A stretch of DNA of 64,000 nucleotides. Source: Oopsacas minuta. Taxonomy: Eukaryota; Porifera; Hexactinellida; Lyssacinosida; Leucopsacidae. Positions 33,017 through 45,308 of this stretch are shown one piece after another. The translations under genes were made by a program, and so were the position numbers. The first letter of the stretch is position 1; every line of letters starts with the position of its first letter. The stretch is from contig JAKMXF010000008.1 in NCBI GenBank assembly GCA_024704765.1, positions 1-64,000 of the forward strand, read 5' to 3'. The notes below the pieces were generated by a model, which worked only from the letters and a program-made list of their open reading frames with translations, was not told the DNA's origin and searched no databases.

Positions 33017-36000
33017 AGAATCTCTGACAATTTACTGAATGTTGCCCCAGTTGTTTTTCCACTTTAGGTATAGATTATGTCTTTGGTCAAGTGTATAGTA
33101 AGAGTAGACCTCCTTACAAATAGATCTCCAACTAGAACTAGAGATTTTGGAGTTGACGGATAGCTTGCTGATCATAGCCTCGAAAGAACGAAATAGAGAC
33201 CAGTACACTTATCATTATCCTTAATTCCCTTGGTAAATGTAAAGAAAAAGAATGAGTAAGGCTGGCCCCCGTAGGGTTCTAGTTAACAATATAGGTACAA
33301 AATTAATGACATTGATCTACTATATAATTACCTTGTTCGTGATATTTACTTTGAGCAGGGGTAGTGTGTCCTGGATTGCTCTCAATACCTCCAAGGATGT
33401 GGAGGATAAAGACAACACAAGCCATAGAGTAGAAAACAGGATAGATGTAATCGATGTAAAAGAATTCATATCAGATGATGATCCAGAATATTTGGGGGAT
33501 TTACAGAGAGAGTACATACCAATGCGAGTACGCCATAATTCAATAGAAATCATGATATTCACAATAGGATCGCGAAAAAAGGAAGGTGCAAAAGCAAAAG
33601 AAAAAAGTTTCAAAATACAAAAAAGCAAAAAATGAAAAACGAAAGCTGAAATTCAAAATAATCTCATGAATTATGAAGCAAATATATAGTTACTGTCGGA
33701 TGTTGTTTTAACAGTGTTAAAGCATTCTTAGAACGTTAAATAAGTGAATATGGTCATGATGCCAACAAAGGGACATATCTTAGTTCCTCCATGCATTGGC
33801 ATAAACATGGAGTGATTCCATGGGGATCCAACTCAAATTCCTCCAGTAACTAGTTGTTGTTCAATATCTCATCATACAGGTGATGGGATTCCTGCCATGA
33901 AGTTACGCCTACACCTGCTGGAAGCAATGTCTGATCATTTGCTGTACCACCTCTTTGTGATGTTTCTCTACAAAGTCCTTGAAGGATTGGGAACTATGAT
34001 ATTAATCTCCCCATTCCAAATAAAGGTTGTACCAACCGCTTTACCTGTTAGCTTCGTAAAGAGACCTATGGCAGACTGAGGTTGCTGACGAGCGTTTGAT
34101 GTAGTTACTCTTGCCGAAAAATTCATTAATTTATGGAGCTTGTCTATATATCCCTGAATTGGAACTGAACACACAGTTTCTACGTCAATAGATTCAACGA
34201 TGATTTGTTTAGATTCTCAAAACTTAGGATCATAATATGTAACTTAGAATCTTGATATGTCGGTAGGATCATGATAGTATAGATTTAGTTTTATGGATAT
34301 TACACTAAATTGCTAACAAAATATATTAGACAGTTGTGTTACTCATCTGCACATGTTACAAAAGATTGAGTTTCCTATATATATATATATCAATTTTCCA
34401 GCCCTAGGAACCTGTCGCATGTTACGGAGCTTAAGAAGTTGCGGTACCGTCTATTTTACCGGGTGCCTAGTTTACAATTCCACACATTCCATAATGAATC
34501 TGCGGTGCGTCCTCTCAAATGAATGATTAACCCCTCTGCCACCTATGAATCTGAGTCTGATATACATTATTAACCGAGAATATGAAGTATCTGATAAAAG
34601 ATTCCAGGATTGACAAGCTAAGTTACCACTTCAAATAATTCTAAAACTATGGTATCCTAATCCAAATACTCTGAAGTTTATGCGCCACACTATGCTAGGT
34701 AATAACTGTATTGCATAATGCATACCAGATAGCAGAAATTGATTTGTCCGTAAAGTCATACCATGGAGGTGATAAATCTATGCCAATTCATTAGTGAAAC
34801 TCGCAGAATGTTACGAGATAAGATTGCGATTCTATGTTAAACAATTATTGTATAGCTTGTGCACGAGAACGCTTTCAACAATTTCCAAATATATACATTA
34901 TAAGTCAGATAACGAATTACACGTTGTCAGGAAGTTCTTGAGCTACAATATATTATCTTTTGTTCAGGTCCAAAATAGCATAGTTCCGGCGGCGGTATAA
35001 TATTCAGACCCCAATTTTGTTGCATAATTATGACACATCTCATTAACCTGTTGCAACTATCCTCAGAATTGCTTTGTCTGTCTCTTCTCCATTTCAACAT
35101 GTTGGAGAAATCGTATTTGTCATTTGAATTGAATTTTACATGACATACAATCGTTATCCTGAAACGTCATGCGATCATACTTATGCAGTGCAGTTGTTCT
35201 CTATCTCCTTTCGCAGAACCCTTTGGTCGATTTTTATGGACACGAAACCATAGGTGGTCGTGCCCCAGGTTGAGAACCACAGTCCTAATGGATGAAATAA
35301 ATGGAAAATCTGACTCCAAACGTCAATAAGCGTAGTGCTTCAAACCCCCTTATCAACACCATTAGTAGCATGTCCTCCATTACATGGAGTGGTACATTTG
35401 GTCTGATTCTTTGGGACACGCAGATGCCATAAATCGGAGCAATGAACCACTAAAATCGACATTTAACTGCACTGTGTACTTTGCTTTAGTAGTGGAAATC
35501 TCATTGGTAACTTTACCAACGAAATCTAGAATCGAACATAAAATTCGTATAAAGCCATATTTACCGAAAACTGCTGGGAGAATGTGTCATTATATTAGCT
35601 CAAAAAGTGCTGAAATCTCAATTTGGTTGCTGGAATTGGCTATAACGAAGTGGTAAATTTCCTTTTCCTTTTCCTTTTCGTTACGAACGTAATACTTCGG
35701 CTGTAATGGGATTTAGTAGAGTAATTTGAATATTACTGGGTCATGAAGTAGTAATTTTTTGGGCCTAATTAGGCCTCATTCTACTGCGTTGCCATAGCAA
35801 ACAGACGCCATCTTCATTTTCAATATGAGAGGCTTCGTCCTCTCCGATTGATGGAAACTGCTCCACCAAAATGAAAATTTGAAGGTAATTCCCACTTATA
35901 GCTCATATATTCTAAACTATCCCGGAATTGTTCCCAGTTTTTGAAATTTGTTTGTAATTAGTACAATTACAGTAACAAATATCACAATATAAATCTAATT

Positions 36001-38437
36001 CAATTCTAACATAATGAACAGTCAACGGAAAATTCTGACGGTGAACAACTAACACTCAATTTCTATCTGTTCATCTATTAAGATTAACTAAATTTGAGAT
36101 AAATAAATTAGAGCTATAGAATTAGGTGTGACCTGACGACCTAATTATTAAAGTTTCGTGCATAGTTATTCTTTCATAGATGTTCTACAAGATTTGTGAC
36201 AGTCAGTAATTTTGAGTTTAGTTCCTGGATACGATAGAAATCAACAAAGTACTCAGCTGATAAAATAATTCCCCGAATATTTACGTCTATTTGACCTTAA
36301 TAGCTTGATCCATAGCCTACTAAAGATTAGGCCTGAACGCTTAGTCAATTTTCACTGGATTAGGGATAAGAGGAAGTGGATATATTTTAATTGGGATTCT
36401 ATAATCGCCGATAAAAAGAATCTGGTCACTTTCACCCGAATACATATATTATTGATAAGTAAGAAATCACAAAAGTTATATTTGTGAGAATTTTCAGATG
36501 GAAGTGACGTCACCTACTAGCGTAATTGGCATATATATATGAAAACTGCTCCATCTTTGAAGCCATATAGAAGGATAATTATTTATATAAATTCCGAATG
36601 TTGAAATAGCAAATGATATAAAATCGTTTTTGTACAAAATCTAAGAAATTTTCATTATAAGGTTCCCACTTTTCTGAGTTATCGCACAGAGCATGGATTG
36701 CACGTATTTTGTTAATATCCTCTAATAACTCGATAATCGCAGAAATTATGGTCAAATCAGGATAGCCATTTTATACTAACACCCAACTTCCCATACTTAC
36801 AATATTTTGAAATAGTATCTCTCAAGATTATTGCACAATCTGAAAAATGGCTACATATGGCCATATTCATGATTATATCTTATTGGTAAGAGATATCAGA
36901 TCAAAATGTCACAAGGATATGGGAAGTTGCGTGCATATTATAAAATATTTATCCTGATTAGACAATATATTCAACGATCATCGAGTAATAAGTGGATATT
37001 GGTAAAACATGTTACATCCATGTTCTGTGCCTTAACTCAGAAACGTGACAACCTTATCATGAAATCATTCCTAAATATTGTACAGAGACGGTTTTAGATC
37101 ATTTGATATTTCAACATTTTGAAAATAGATAAATGATTACAGTTCTACATGTCTTCAAAGATTGTGCAGTTTTCATATATATTTGCAAATTTACGCTAAT
37201 AGATGACGTCACTTCGATTTGAAAATTTTCACCAATGTGGCTTTTGTGAATTCTTTCATATCAATTATACATATGTTCGGGTGAAAACGTACAAGTTTCT
37301 TATAATCGGTGATTATAGATTTTCCATTTCAAAAATTTTCCACTTCATCTTATCCCTGGTCCAAAGTAGTGATCAGGTCTTTTTCTTAGGTAGCCTATGC
37401 TTGATCATTTCAAAGCTGTTCATACTTATCTCAAGTTGATTTCGTTCCTTTCTCCTTTGTCCAAGAAATTGTGTCAGATAATTTAATATTATCAATATGG
37501 CTAGTTGCTGCCAGAATGGGTCTTACGATCTCTCTTTTATTATTTTATCTACTGAGTGAAATATGCAACTAATAGTGGACAGAAAATATTTTTGTGGAAA
37601 AGAGGAGTTATGGTAGCCCTAGAACTAGTACGTTTCATTCGAGGAAGTTCAAGTGACTCTACATTTAGCGACTCGGTTTCTGACAATATCCTTTCCCAAA
37701 GTGAAGGAATTTTCTTTATAAATATAAGTGAAGTACGCATTTAATTTAATAATTTCCGCCTCTCTTCTGCTATATCAGACATTTTGTAACTTAGTGTTTG
37801 ATAAGTCCATAATATTGAGACTTCCCAAAGCACAACCAGATAAGTATATTTATTGAAACTCTTCCATTGTATTCAGCAACCCATGAAATTCGTTCTTGCT
37901 CCACCTCTCTCCGTTATATCATTAGCAATTAATTCATTTCATCTCTAAATTCCAAGGAAACTACAGACTGTAATATCAAAGAAAGTCCATATAGTTGGAC
38001 AGAGTGGCCTTAACCGACGGAAGTCCGTAGAGATAGCTGGAAGTTTTAAGAAATTGTACAAGGGCATACATTCCTAAATATTCCTCCCTAAATTCTAAAT
38101 CATCGTTAGTTACACGAACAACACAGATAATTGTTATGTTTCGTAACAAAATGACTGTTGTGTATAACAAAATGACTGCTATTAACACCTCGAGTAATTT
38201 TGTTACAGACTGATTTTTTTAACAAAGCGATTTTTTGAGAATAGATAGAGATTTTAATTTCGTATAGCGTATGGCTGAAAGAGGGTAAATGAAATCATGC
38301 AAAGGCGGATCAGAGGTGGCTGACTGGTGCCCCATGCTTGAATCCAATTCAAAGATATTTGAGAACACATTTCCGGAATTTTGAGTGCTCAACAGTGATT
38401 TTTTAATTTTATATTATGCAAGTATTTGGAGCCAACA
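33017..38437. other. 5.4 kb without a recognised gene
   Basis: AT-rich sequence. The frame at 33252-33635 (127 codons) has a hydrophobic stretch near its N-terminus and a lysine-rich tail, but no homology I recognise and no coding context, so it is not called. A (TA)n run lies near 34378-34391 and a ttttcc run near 35660. A hAT-type terminus near 35282 is listed separately. Nothing else could be supported. Confidence 0.4.
35221..35282 (-). mobile_element. solitary hAT-like terminus
   Basis: The text gccccaggttgagaaccaca, ending in g at 35282, inverts to CTGTGGTTCTCAACCTGGGG, a form common at hAT ends. No partner terminus was found, so only this end is reported. Confidence 0.3.
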
Positions 38438-41400
38438 CACAGTGTGGTAAAATGGACATATGGGGAAATAGGTAAATGAATCTGTAATATCACCACAATT
38501 ATACTTACATATACTAAATCGACACTGTAGATTTCAAAATTACCAATCATTTTTTAGTACACGACTATAAACGTTATGACGTAATTACTTACATTTTCTA
38601 ATTTTTAACACTTGTGGTTCATTAGTGAGGATATTATGAAAGTTGATAATACATGCATGTCATGGTCTCTATTCTGCTATTTGATAACGTACAATTTAAA
38701 GACCCTTAATTATGTATGACTATTGGATATACTTATTACCATAAATCATCTGATAGTATACTATTATATAATATCTCTTGGAGGCTATTTGCAACGTCTC
38801 TTTTCTTCTTTGCGTGCATCAAACGATTCTGTACTAAGATGGGGTCACTACAACATAACAACCTGGCTATAATATCTCTAACATTATCTGCGAAAGAAGT
38901 TTTTCTTGCAAGATTCTCCCGATACCGCCTTACAAATTTAGTGCAGGATTCTAAACATTCCTCAGAGAGATTCTGTAATCCCTTACCATTATTGTAAGCA
39001 CCTATTAACTGAAACGAATGGGCAAGTAACTTGTGCAAAAATGGAGTGATGTTTGCCCATGGGTACTCAACTAGAATAAATTCGTACGTTTCTTTGCACA
39101 ATTCTTGCATTTTGTCACAGTTAATCAAGTCACCACTGTTGAGGAGTCTTAACAAAACAGATAGATTTGTCTGGATCTTCTCTAATGATATTTTATCTGA
39201 AGGATTAATGGAAGAAGTGACCCACGTCAAAAAGTCTCTCTTATTTAAAAAGCAGTCTCGCGCAATGTTACCAGTGGTTGAAGTGCCGCCCTGGCTTGAA
39301 GGGATATCGACACTGAAATTACATCTTTCCTGGAGTATAGCTCGAACCCTTTTCATGGAAGAATTTACTTTCGAGTTTGATGGCGCCCATACCTTGTGTC
39401 CTGCATCAAGATGGTATATCAACAGCATGAACCACCTGAATAAACAAAGGTAAGCATGCAAAGGAGACGCAGCTATAATATCGATGTTAGAAGTTGGTTG
39501 ATGCGTAATACCAACACGTTGATTTGATGGGAGTTCAAGTAATCTTCTTCATCAACCTCTTCAAAAAGTTGCCGAGCGTCGCTAATTAATCTGTTAATAG
39601 GGAAACCAGAATGGGCCCATTCTAAACTTTTAATTTGGCTATCCGTTGCAGTACACAGATGACAAGAAGCCCCACCAGCTCCATCCAGCAATCCTGCCAT
39701 CTTGGTATCAAAAAGGGAACGGACTATCTCGACCTGTGCATGGCCTCCAATAAGAGATAACCCATCCTGTATGATATGGTCTGTTTGAGGATTGACTATT
39801 GTATTCATGATAAGCTTTACACTAGAATAATCTTCTTTCAAAGCTATCAGTGCTACTGGCCTAAAGCAGAAAGGAGAGTTGGGTGAGCTGTTATAGAATA
39901 CGTCATTTCCAAGTGTGTCTGTAATTGATATTCCTTTGAATCCGAACAAAATGAAAGTTTTTGTGCTTAATACAGAATTGTTGCTTTGTTGGTTATAGGT
40001 TTGATGACAACCGGAGCCATCCAATCCATCAGATATCTTAATTTTAGTGGGTAGTGTGAATCAGGAACTGGGTCTAATGTTGAAAGCAAGCGTTGAATGG
40101 TCAGACTAAGGATGGAATGATAAGAGACGCAAGTCCCAATTGACAATACTTCGGGGTCTCTAACTATTTCCATTTCATTTATTAGGCTTATTTCCCTACG
40201 ATATTGCGAGACAAGCTTATAGGAAGGAAGCTTAACATCACCTTTGAGAATTCTTTTCAGATTCGTGTATTTACTCGCCCCAATTTCTAAGCTGTCCAAT
40301 ATATAAGCACATTTAGAGATTTGTACTTTGTTCAATACACCGCTAAAAGATCCTTTATCAATTATTTCTCTGCACATGTCTGAAGTATCACGGTCATAGG
40401 ATTTATTTGAGACTAATTCTAAAGCTAGAGCGAGTAGTTGTTTAGGCTTAATCTTTTCTTTCTCTGCTAAAAAGTCCACATGCTCCAAAAGAACACCAAG
40501 TCTCGATCTGGAAGTCTTCATGTGACATTCGAGAATATGCTTCCGGGATTCAGTTACAATCTGTTCTGAAAAGTTTCGATTTTCAGAATCAGTGACAAAA
40601 GAAGAAAATTTAAGATCAAGCGATGTTCTTTTTCTCGGATTGGATATTGTTAGATGAGTAGAGTGGAAAATCATGTTATCCCATGTTTCAAGATCCTTCC
40701 TGCGGTAAGCCTCTCTCGATGTTAGAAGTTATTTAAATTTTAAATGGAGAGTAGCAGTTTCTTCATCGGATAAATGGTTGTTCTCAATAAGTTTCCTAAC
40801 AGAGACTGTAACACTTCTTCCATTCGAAATATACAAATTATATGCCTCATTGTTCGTGATTAGTACAGACATGATCCGCAAAAGGGCTACTTTAACATAG
40901 AAACATTATGATATATCATTGTATGGTATTGGAATAACTAATAACCAGCAAAATATAGAATTTTACTGAAAAAATTTTAAACATTTGAAAAATATATTTT
41001 TCGGATTTTTGTCCGGTCCGGACAATGAATGACGTGATAAATTTTGGGCAGCTTTTGGCAAGCCTAGAAAGTGATTAAATAGTTGACTAAATATAGTAAC
41101 ATTACGTATATATTAATAACGTTTTGTCAAATTTTGTCAAACAAGAGATGCTACACTTCAATCCATGAGAAAAATTCTAAATTATAACTTTGGGAGGGCC
41201 AAACTAGACACCCGGAAAAAAGTACAAATGAATATCTACACTAACCTATCAATGATTAAATTGTTGTTACAATATAGATTTATTATCAGAAGATGTTTTT
41301 CACTCTTATATTTAGTATTTACATCAAATATGATTACATACATTAGGGCATAGGAATTTGCGGTTTGAAAATATATATTTCAATTATTAGAAACACATAA

Positions 41401-41543
41401 CAAAGTTGTGCGTAGTTAGGATTCCTAACTGCTTCTAATGCTACCAATGATATTTTCGTACTTATTGAACTATGGAGAATTCGAAAAATGCATTGAAATA
41501 TGTTTTTTTAAATTTGCCTATTTCCCCATATTGCCACACTGTG
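38438..41543 (-). mobile_element. Transib element A, complete
   Basis: A 3,106-bp element flanked by the exact 5-bp duplication CAACA (38433-38437 and 41544-41548). Both ends begin CACAGTGTGG. At the 5' end (right, since the gene is on the minus strand) nine bases separate the heptamer from GGGGAAATAGG. At the 3' end (left) 17 bases separate them. The gene occupies 40872-38736. The 3' untranslated region carries ACGTCATAA (plus-strand 38573-38581). It is the best-preserved Transib in length and termini. Confidence 0.95.
38736..40872 (-). pseudogene. Transib (RAG1-like) transposase A, near-complete
   Basis: Begins MSVLITNNEAYNLYISNG at 40872, parallel to MNNKEAFNFYMSN of copy B, and would be about 712 residues. 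It is broken by one TAA at 40729-40731, a one-base loss in an A-run near 40038 just before the first catalytic motif, and a frameshift near 39535. The motifs are intact once frames are followed: DGLDGSGCHQTYNQ (first D), RSLFDTKMAGLLDGAGGASC then HLCTATD (second D and Cys pair), GGTSTTGNIARDC, NITPFLHKLLAHS, and SEECLESCTKFVRRYRENL (third acidic residue E). The C-terminus DPILVQNRLMHAKKKRD lacks the Cys/His cluster of copy C. With three lesions it is inactive but recent. Confidence 0.92.
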
Positions 41544-41894
41544 CAACAGTGGTTATAATTAACTCATATATTTATTGCATAGAATAGTACTACTGATATG
41601 ATGCAACTAATATGTAAGAAACAATATTAATCTTTGGATTTTTCTCAGATTTGCATCTTTAACTGATTTAATTGGATGAAGATCTCCCAGTCCATCATAT
41701 AGAAACCATCCATGATTAGTCCTAATCTTAGTTGTGAAATCAACTTTGATGCTATTGTATATTGAAAAGTCGAAGATTCGATACATAAATATATTCAATA
41801 TTTAGACATTATTTACAAATTGTAAATCAGACTTAACTAGTAACTAAAATTGCAACCAACATTGTATATTACTTAAGTTTTCGCTGCCTTGATG

Positions 41895-41896
<2 letters not shown>
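41544..41896. other. gap between Transib A and the AT microsatellite
   Basis: No gene recognised. The short minus-strand frame at 41607-41798 has no domain. Confidence 0.4.

Positions 41897-41935
<39 letters not shown>
41897..41935. repeat. (AT)n microsatellite, mariner target
   Basis: About 19 AT dinucleotides. The mariner at 41936 begins at its right edge, and tatatatg resumes directly after the element at 43271, so the element inserted into a TA within this run. Confidence 0.9.
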
Positions 41936-41936
<1 letters not shown>

Positions 41937-43270
41937 TACGGGCGTTCAATAAGTAGTCATTATTCTACATTTTGTAAGTCTGGATAATGCGACCCAGATC
42001 AAACTGAATTTTCTAATAACAATCCATCCATTGTGAATTCAATAATGCAAAGCGTTTTTGATTCTGATGTCTCGTTCTAATATTATACCTATTTATATTT
42101 GACAGTTTATTATAGTAACATTTTAAATGGCTTCAAAAAGTACAGATTTCAAAATTGAGCAGAGAGCATATGTGAAGATCAGAAGACTGCTCAAAGTTTC
42201 ACCAACTGATGTACACAAAGATTTAGAGGAAGTTTATAAGGATACAGTACTTCCATATTCCACTGTTGTTGATTGGCCAAGACGCTTTCGTGAAGGTAGA
42301 ATGTCCATTGAAGATGGGGCAAGAATAGGGAGACCAGTTCCCAGCGCCAATTACAAAAATATCCTTGAGGTATCCGCGTTACTTGAAGAAGACCCTCATA
42401 TCACGCTTGTAGAGATAGCTGATGCGGTAGGGATCTCAACGGGGACTGCTCAAGCTATTGTACATAATAATATGAAATTCCGAAAGATATGTGCTCGATG
42501 GGTGCCGCATTTACTAACTCAGGCCCAGAAAGCAAAGAGGGTCCAATGCGCTACGAAATTGCTCTCTGAGTTTGATCAAGCTGACTCCAGAAGGTTATTT
42601 GAGATAGTAACAGGTGACGAAATTTGGGTACGTTATTCTGAGCATTCATCAAAAGAAGCAAACAAAGTATAGGTGGCAAAAGGACAGGACCCACCAATGA
42701 TCCCTTAACATGAATTTCGGGACCCGAAGGTTATGTACTGTATAATTTTGATTCTAATGGTCCAGTGTGCCAGATTTGTGTCCCCAAATACCAAACAATA
42801 ACAGGCTCCTTCTACACTAATTAGTGTCTAACAGAGGTTGAAAAATTCTACCAAAATCGACGGCCAAGGACTGGAACTCGTGGATTGCGAATATTGCATG
42901 ATAACACCCGAACGCACAAAACAAAGATGGTGAGAGAAAGGTTGGAAGCTATGAAGATTGTGGAGCTAGATGACCTCCCTACTCGCCAGATCTAGCTCCC
43001 TGTGACTTTTGGTTGTTTCCAAAGCTAAAGAAACATTTATCAGGCAGGAAATTCGAGAGTCGAGCTCAGATAGGATCGGCCATTTTCCAGTATATGAAAG
43101 GCGTACCAACCGAAGACTACAAAAAAGTATTTTTCGATTGGATAAAATGGCTGAAATTGGTTTTACAGCACGAAGGGGAATACTTTGAGAAACTCCATCA
43201 CTGACTACATAATTATGCTAGAGAATCTTGAATTACAATGAGATAACGACTACTTATTGAACGCCCGTAG
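41936..43270 (+). mobile_element. mariner element, family II
   Basis: A 1,335-bp element flanked by TA. The terminal repeats are perfect for 23 bp, beginning ctacgggcgttcaataagta. The internal sequence differs clearly from mariner family I elsewhere in the window, while the predicted proteins are related. It carries one degraded transposase. Confidence 0.95.
42127..43204 (+). pseudogene. mariner transposase, family II, inactivated
   Basis: The first 181 codons are open: MASKSTDFKIEQRAYVKI, WPRRFREGRMSIEDGARIGR (paired-like helix-turn-helix), WVPHLLTQAQKAKRVQ, and VTGDEIWVRYSE with the first catalytic D. A TAG then interrupts at ANKV-stop-VAKG, the position where related transposases have W. 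Downstream, after a further stop and frameshifts, come LHDNTRTHK (second D, aspartate retained) and PPYSPDLAPCDFWLF (third D). The protein ends GEYFEKLHH-stop. The same TAG codon is present in the three family I copies. Confidence 0.9.
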
Positions 43271-43272
43271 TA

Positions 43273-44574
43273 TATATGTATTCTGATAACCACCTTGTTT
43301 CCAGTTTCCTAAATGTAATACAACGATAAAGTCTTCATAAAGGCAGTGAGAGAGCCTCAAGCGAATAAAACTCACAATCCAATTTAAGTGCTCTCTATGA
43401 ATATCATTGGTGGTATACTATCAAACATTGAGTGATTGATGTTTGGAAGACACTTTCCTCGAAATGAAACTCTATGAGTATAGAAATAATTATAAATTGC
43501 TAGTTACAATATTATTTAAACTCCTGATATAATATTTAGTGTCTATATCTCTTACATTTGACACTTATGGGTGGCTAATCTTTTCGTTATAGTGCTTGTT
43601 ATATCTGATTGTGGATGACTAAAGGAATATTTTAGAATAATTGTATGCTAATAGCAAATACAATTATGAATACATAATTGTGCCAAATTTTAGTATAAGT
43701 AAATATATTATTACTGAACAATAGACTAACCTTGGCACACCAAGGTGCCTAGGTTTGATGAAATGTTGCTCTCATTTAGAGCAGGTGTAATCAACAAGGT
43801 AAGAATCACAAGCAAAGCCAATCCTATGGAATACACGCGCAAACTTGTACTCACTCCCGAAAAGATCCATGAACTGGCTTTCGTAACCGATCATCTTTGC
43901 AAAGTCAATTTTTGCTTGGATATATTTCGATAAGTATGGTATTTCATTAAATGTCTAATGGAAAATGGTGACATGCCATTTGGAATATGTTACTTAACAA
44001 ATAGTATATATATTCTATAAATATGCACTGAAAATTAGTGAAATATTAGATGTCTGACCTTTTGAACAAGTTGAGTAAATAATTTTCAAAGTCTGGGCGA
44101 GATTTCAGTTCAAAGTCGTAAATTGTTATAGCTTTGTCCACATCAGATTTGCAGAGCTTTAGACTAGTTAAGAAACTATCGATAGTACATACATGAACAG
44201 TGGGAAATTTTGGATAAATATCTCGAGTAGGCTATAACTTCAACAATTTAGATTATTTTCCGCTGAATTTTTGGCTACTGGGGTTTTAACTAAATACAAT
44301 TCATTTTGGCATGTCAGATTTTGAGAATGAGTTAGCATTTGAAAATTATAACGTCATATTTAATTTTAACTAATTTTCAAATTTATTTCGTTCTTGTAAT
44401 TCATGACAATATAGGATATTCATAATAGATTCTTGTTTCATTAACGAATAATAAAAACTGGGCAACTCATTAGTTACTGAAGAATCGTATCCCAATCTTG
44501 TATAAAGCATAATTTTGTGATTACAATATGTTATATAGGAATGTGATATTATGTCAACTACAAAAATATATATA
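43273..44574. other. gap with short coding-like remnants
   Basis: The frame at 43745-43933 (PRFDEMLLSFRAGVINKVRI) and a minus-strand stretch near 44150-44050 (KSDVDKAITIYDFELKSRPD) look coding-like but match nothing I recognise. No terminal repeats were found. Confidence 0.3.
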
Positions 44575-45308
44575 CAAAGGAATTTCAATTAGCTCGTAAC
44601 CCTAGCTATTGATATTATTGTTTAGCCACATGTATATGCTATTTGTATCTAATTTATAGTTTAGATTTTCGTCTATTTAGGACACTCTACTTTGTGGAGA
44701 TTGATCTAATATTTTTGAGATACACACTTTTGAAGATAGGTTATAGCAACCACAGAGGAATTTATGGCTTCAAAATCTAATGAATTTCTACTTGAACAAA
44801 GAGCATACATCAAAATCCGCCCATTACTCGGCGAAACGCCAAGGAATATTCACCAAGATTTAGTACAGGTATATGGTGGGGAGTCCTGTTCGGAATCAAC
44901 CGCTATGAAATGGAGTCTACGTTTTCGTGAAGGTAGGGTGTCGGTTGAAGATGACCCTCGGATGGGACAACCTATAATTGCTACCACTGCAAACAATATT
45001 GCTCTTGTAGCTGAAATGTGTGACTCTGATACCCATATTACGATAGAGCAGTTAGCTACCAGCCTAACTTTGTCAACGGGAAGTGTTCATGCAATTCTGA
45101 CCAAGCATCTTGGTATGTCCAAGGTTTGCTCACGTTGGGTCCCACATTTGTTGAATCAGCCTCAAAAGAAGACCCGGGTGAGAATTGCAAAAATACTGCT
45201 TGAAAAGTATGATCAATGTGATGAGAGGCGACTATTTGAAATATGTACCGGTGATGAGACGTGGATAAGATATTCAGAGCCAACTCGCAAAGGACAAAAC
45301 AAGGTATA

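Noticed and set aside
33252-33635. 127-codon frame with a hydrophobic segment
   Set aside because: Lysine-rich tail in AT-rich DNA, no recognised homology, no gene context; chance cannot be excluded.
39031-39453. Plus-strand frame of 140 codons
   Set aside because: Antisense shadow of the Transib A transposase.
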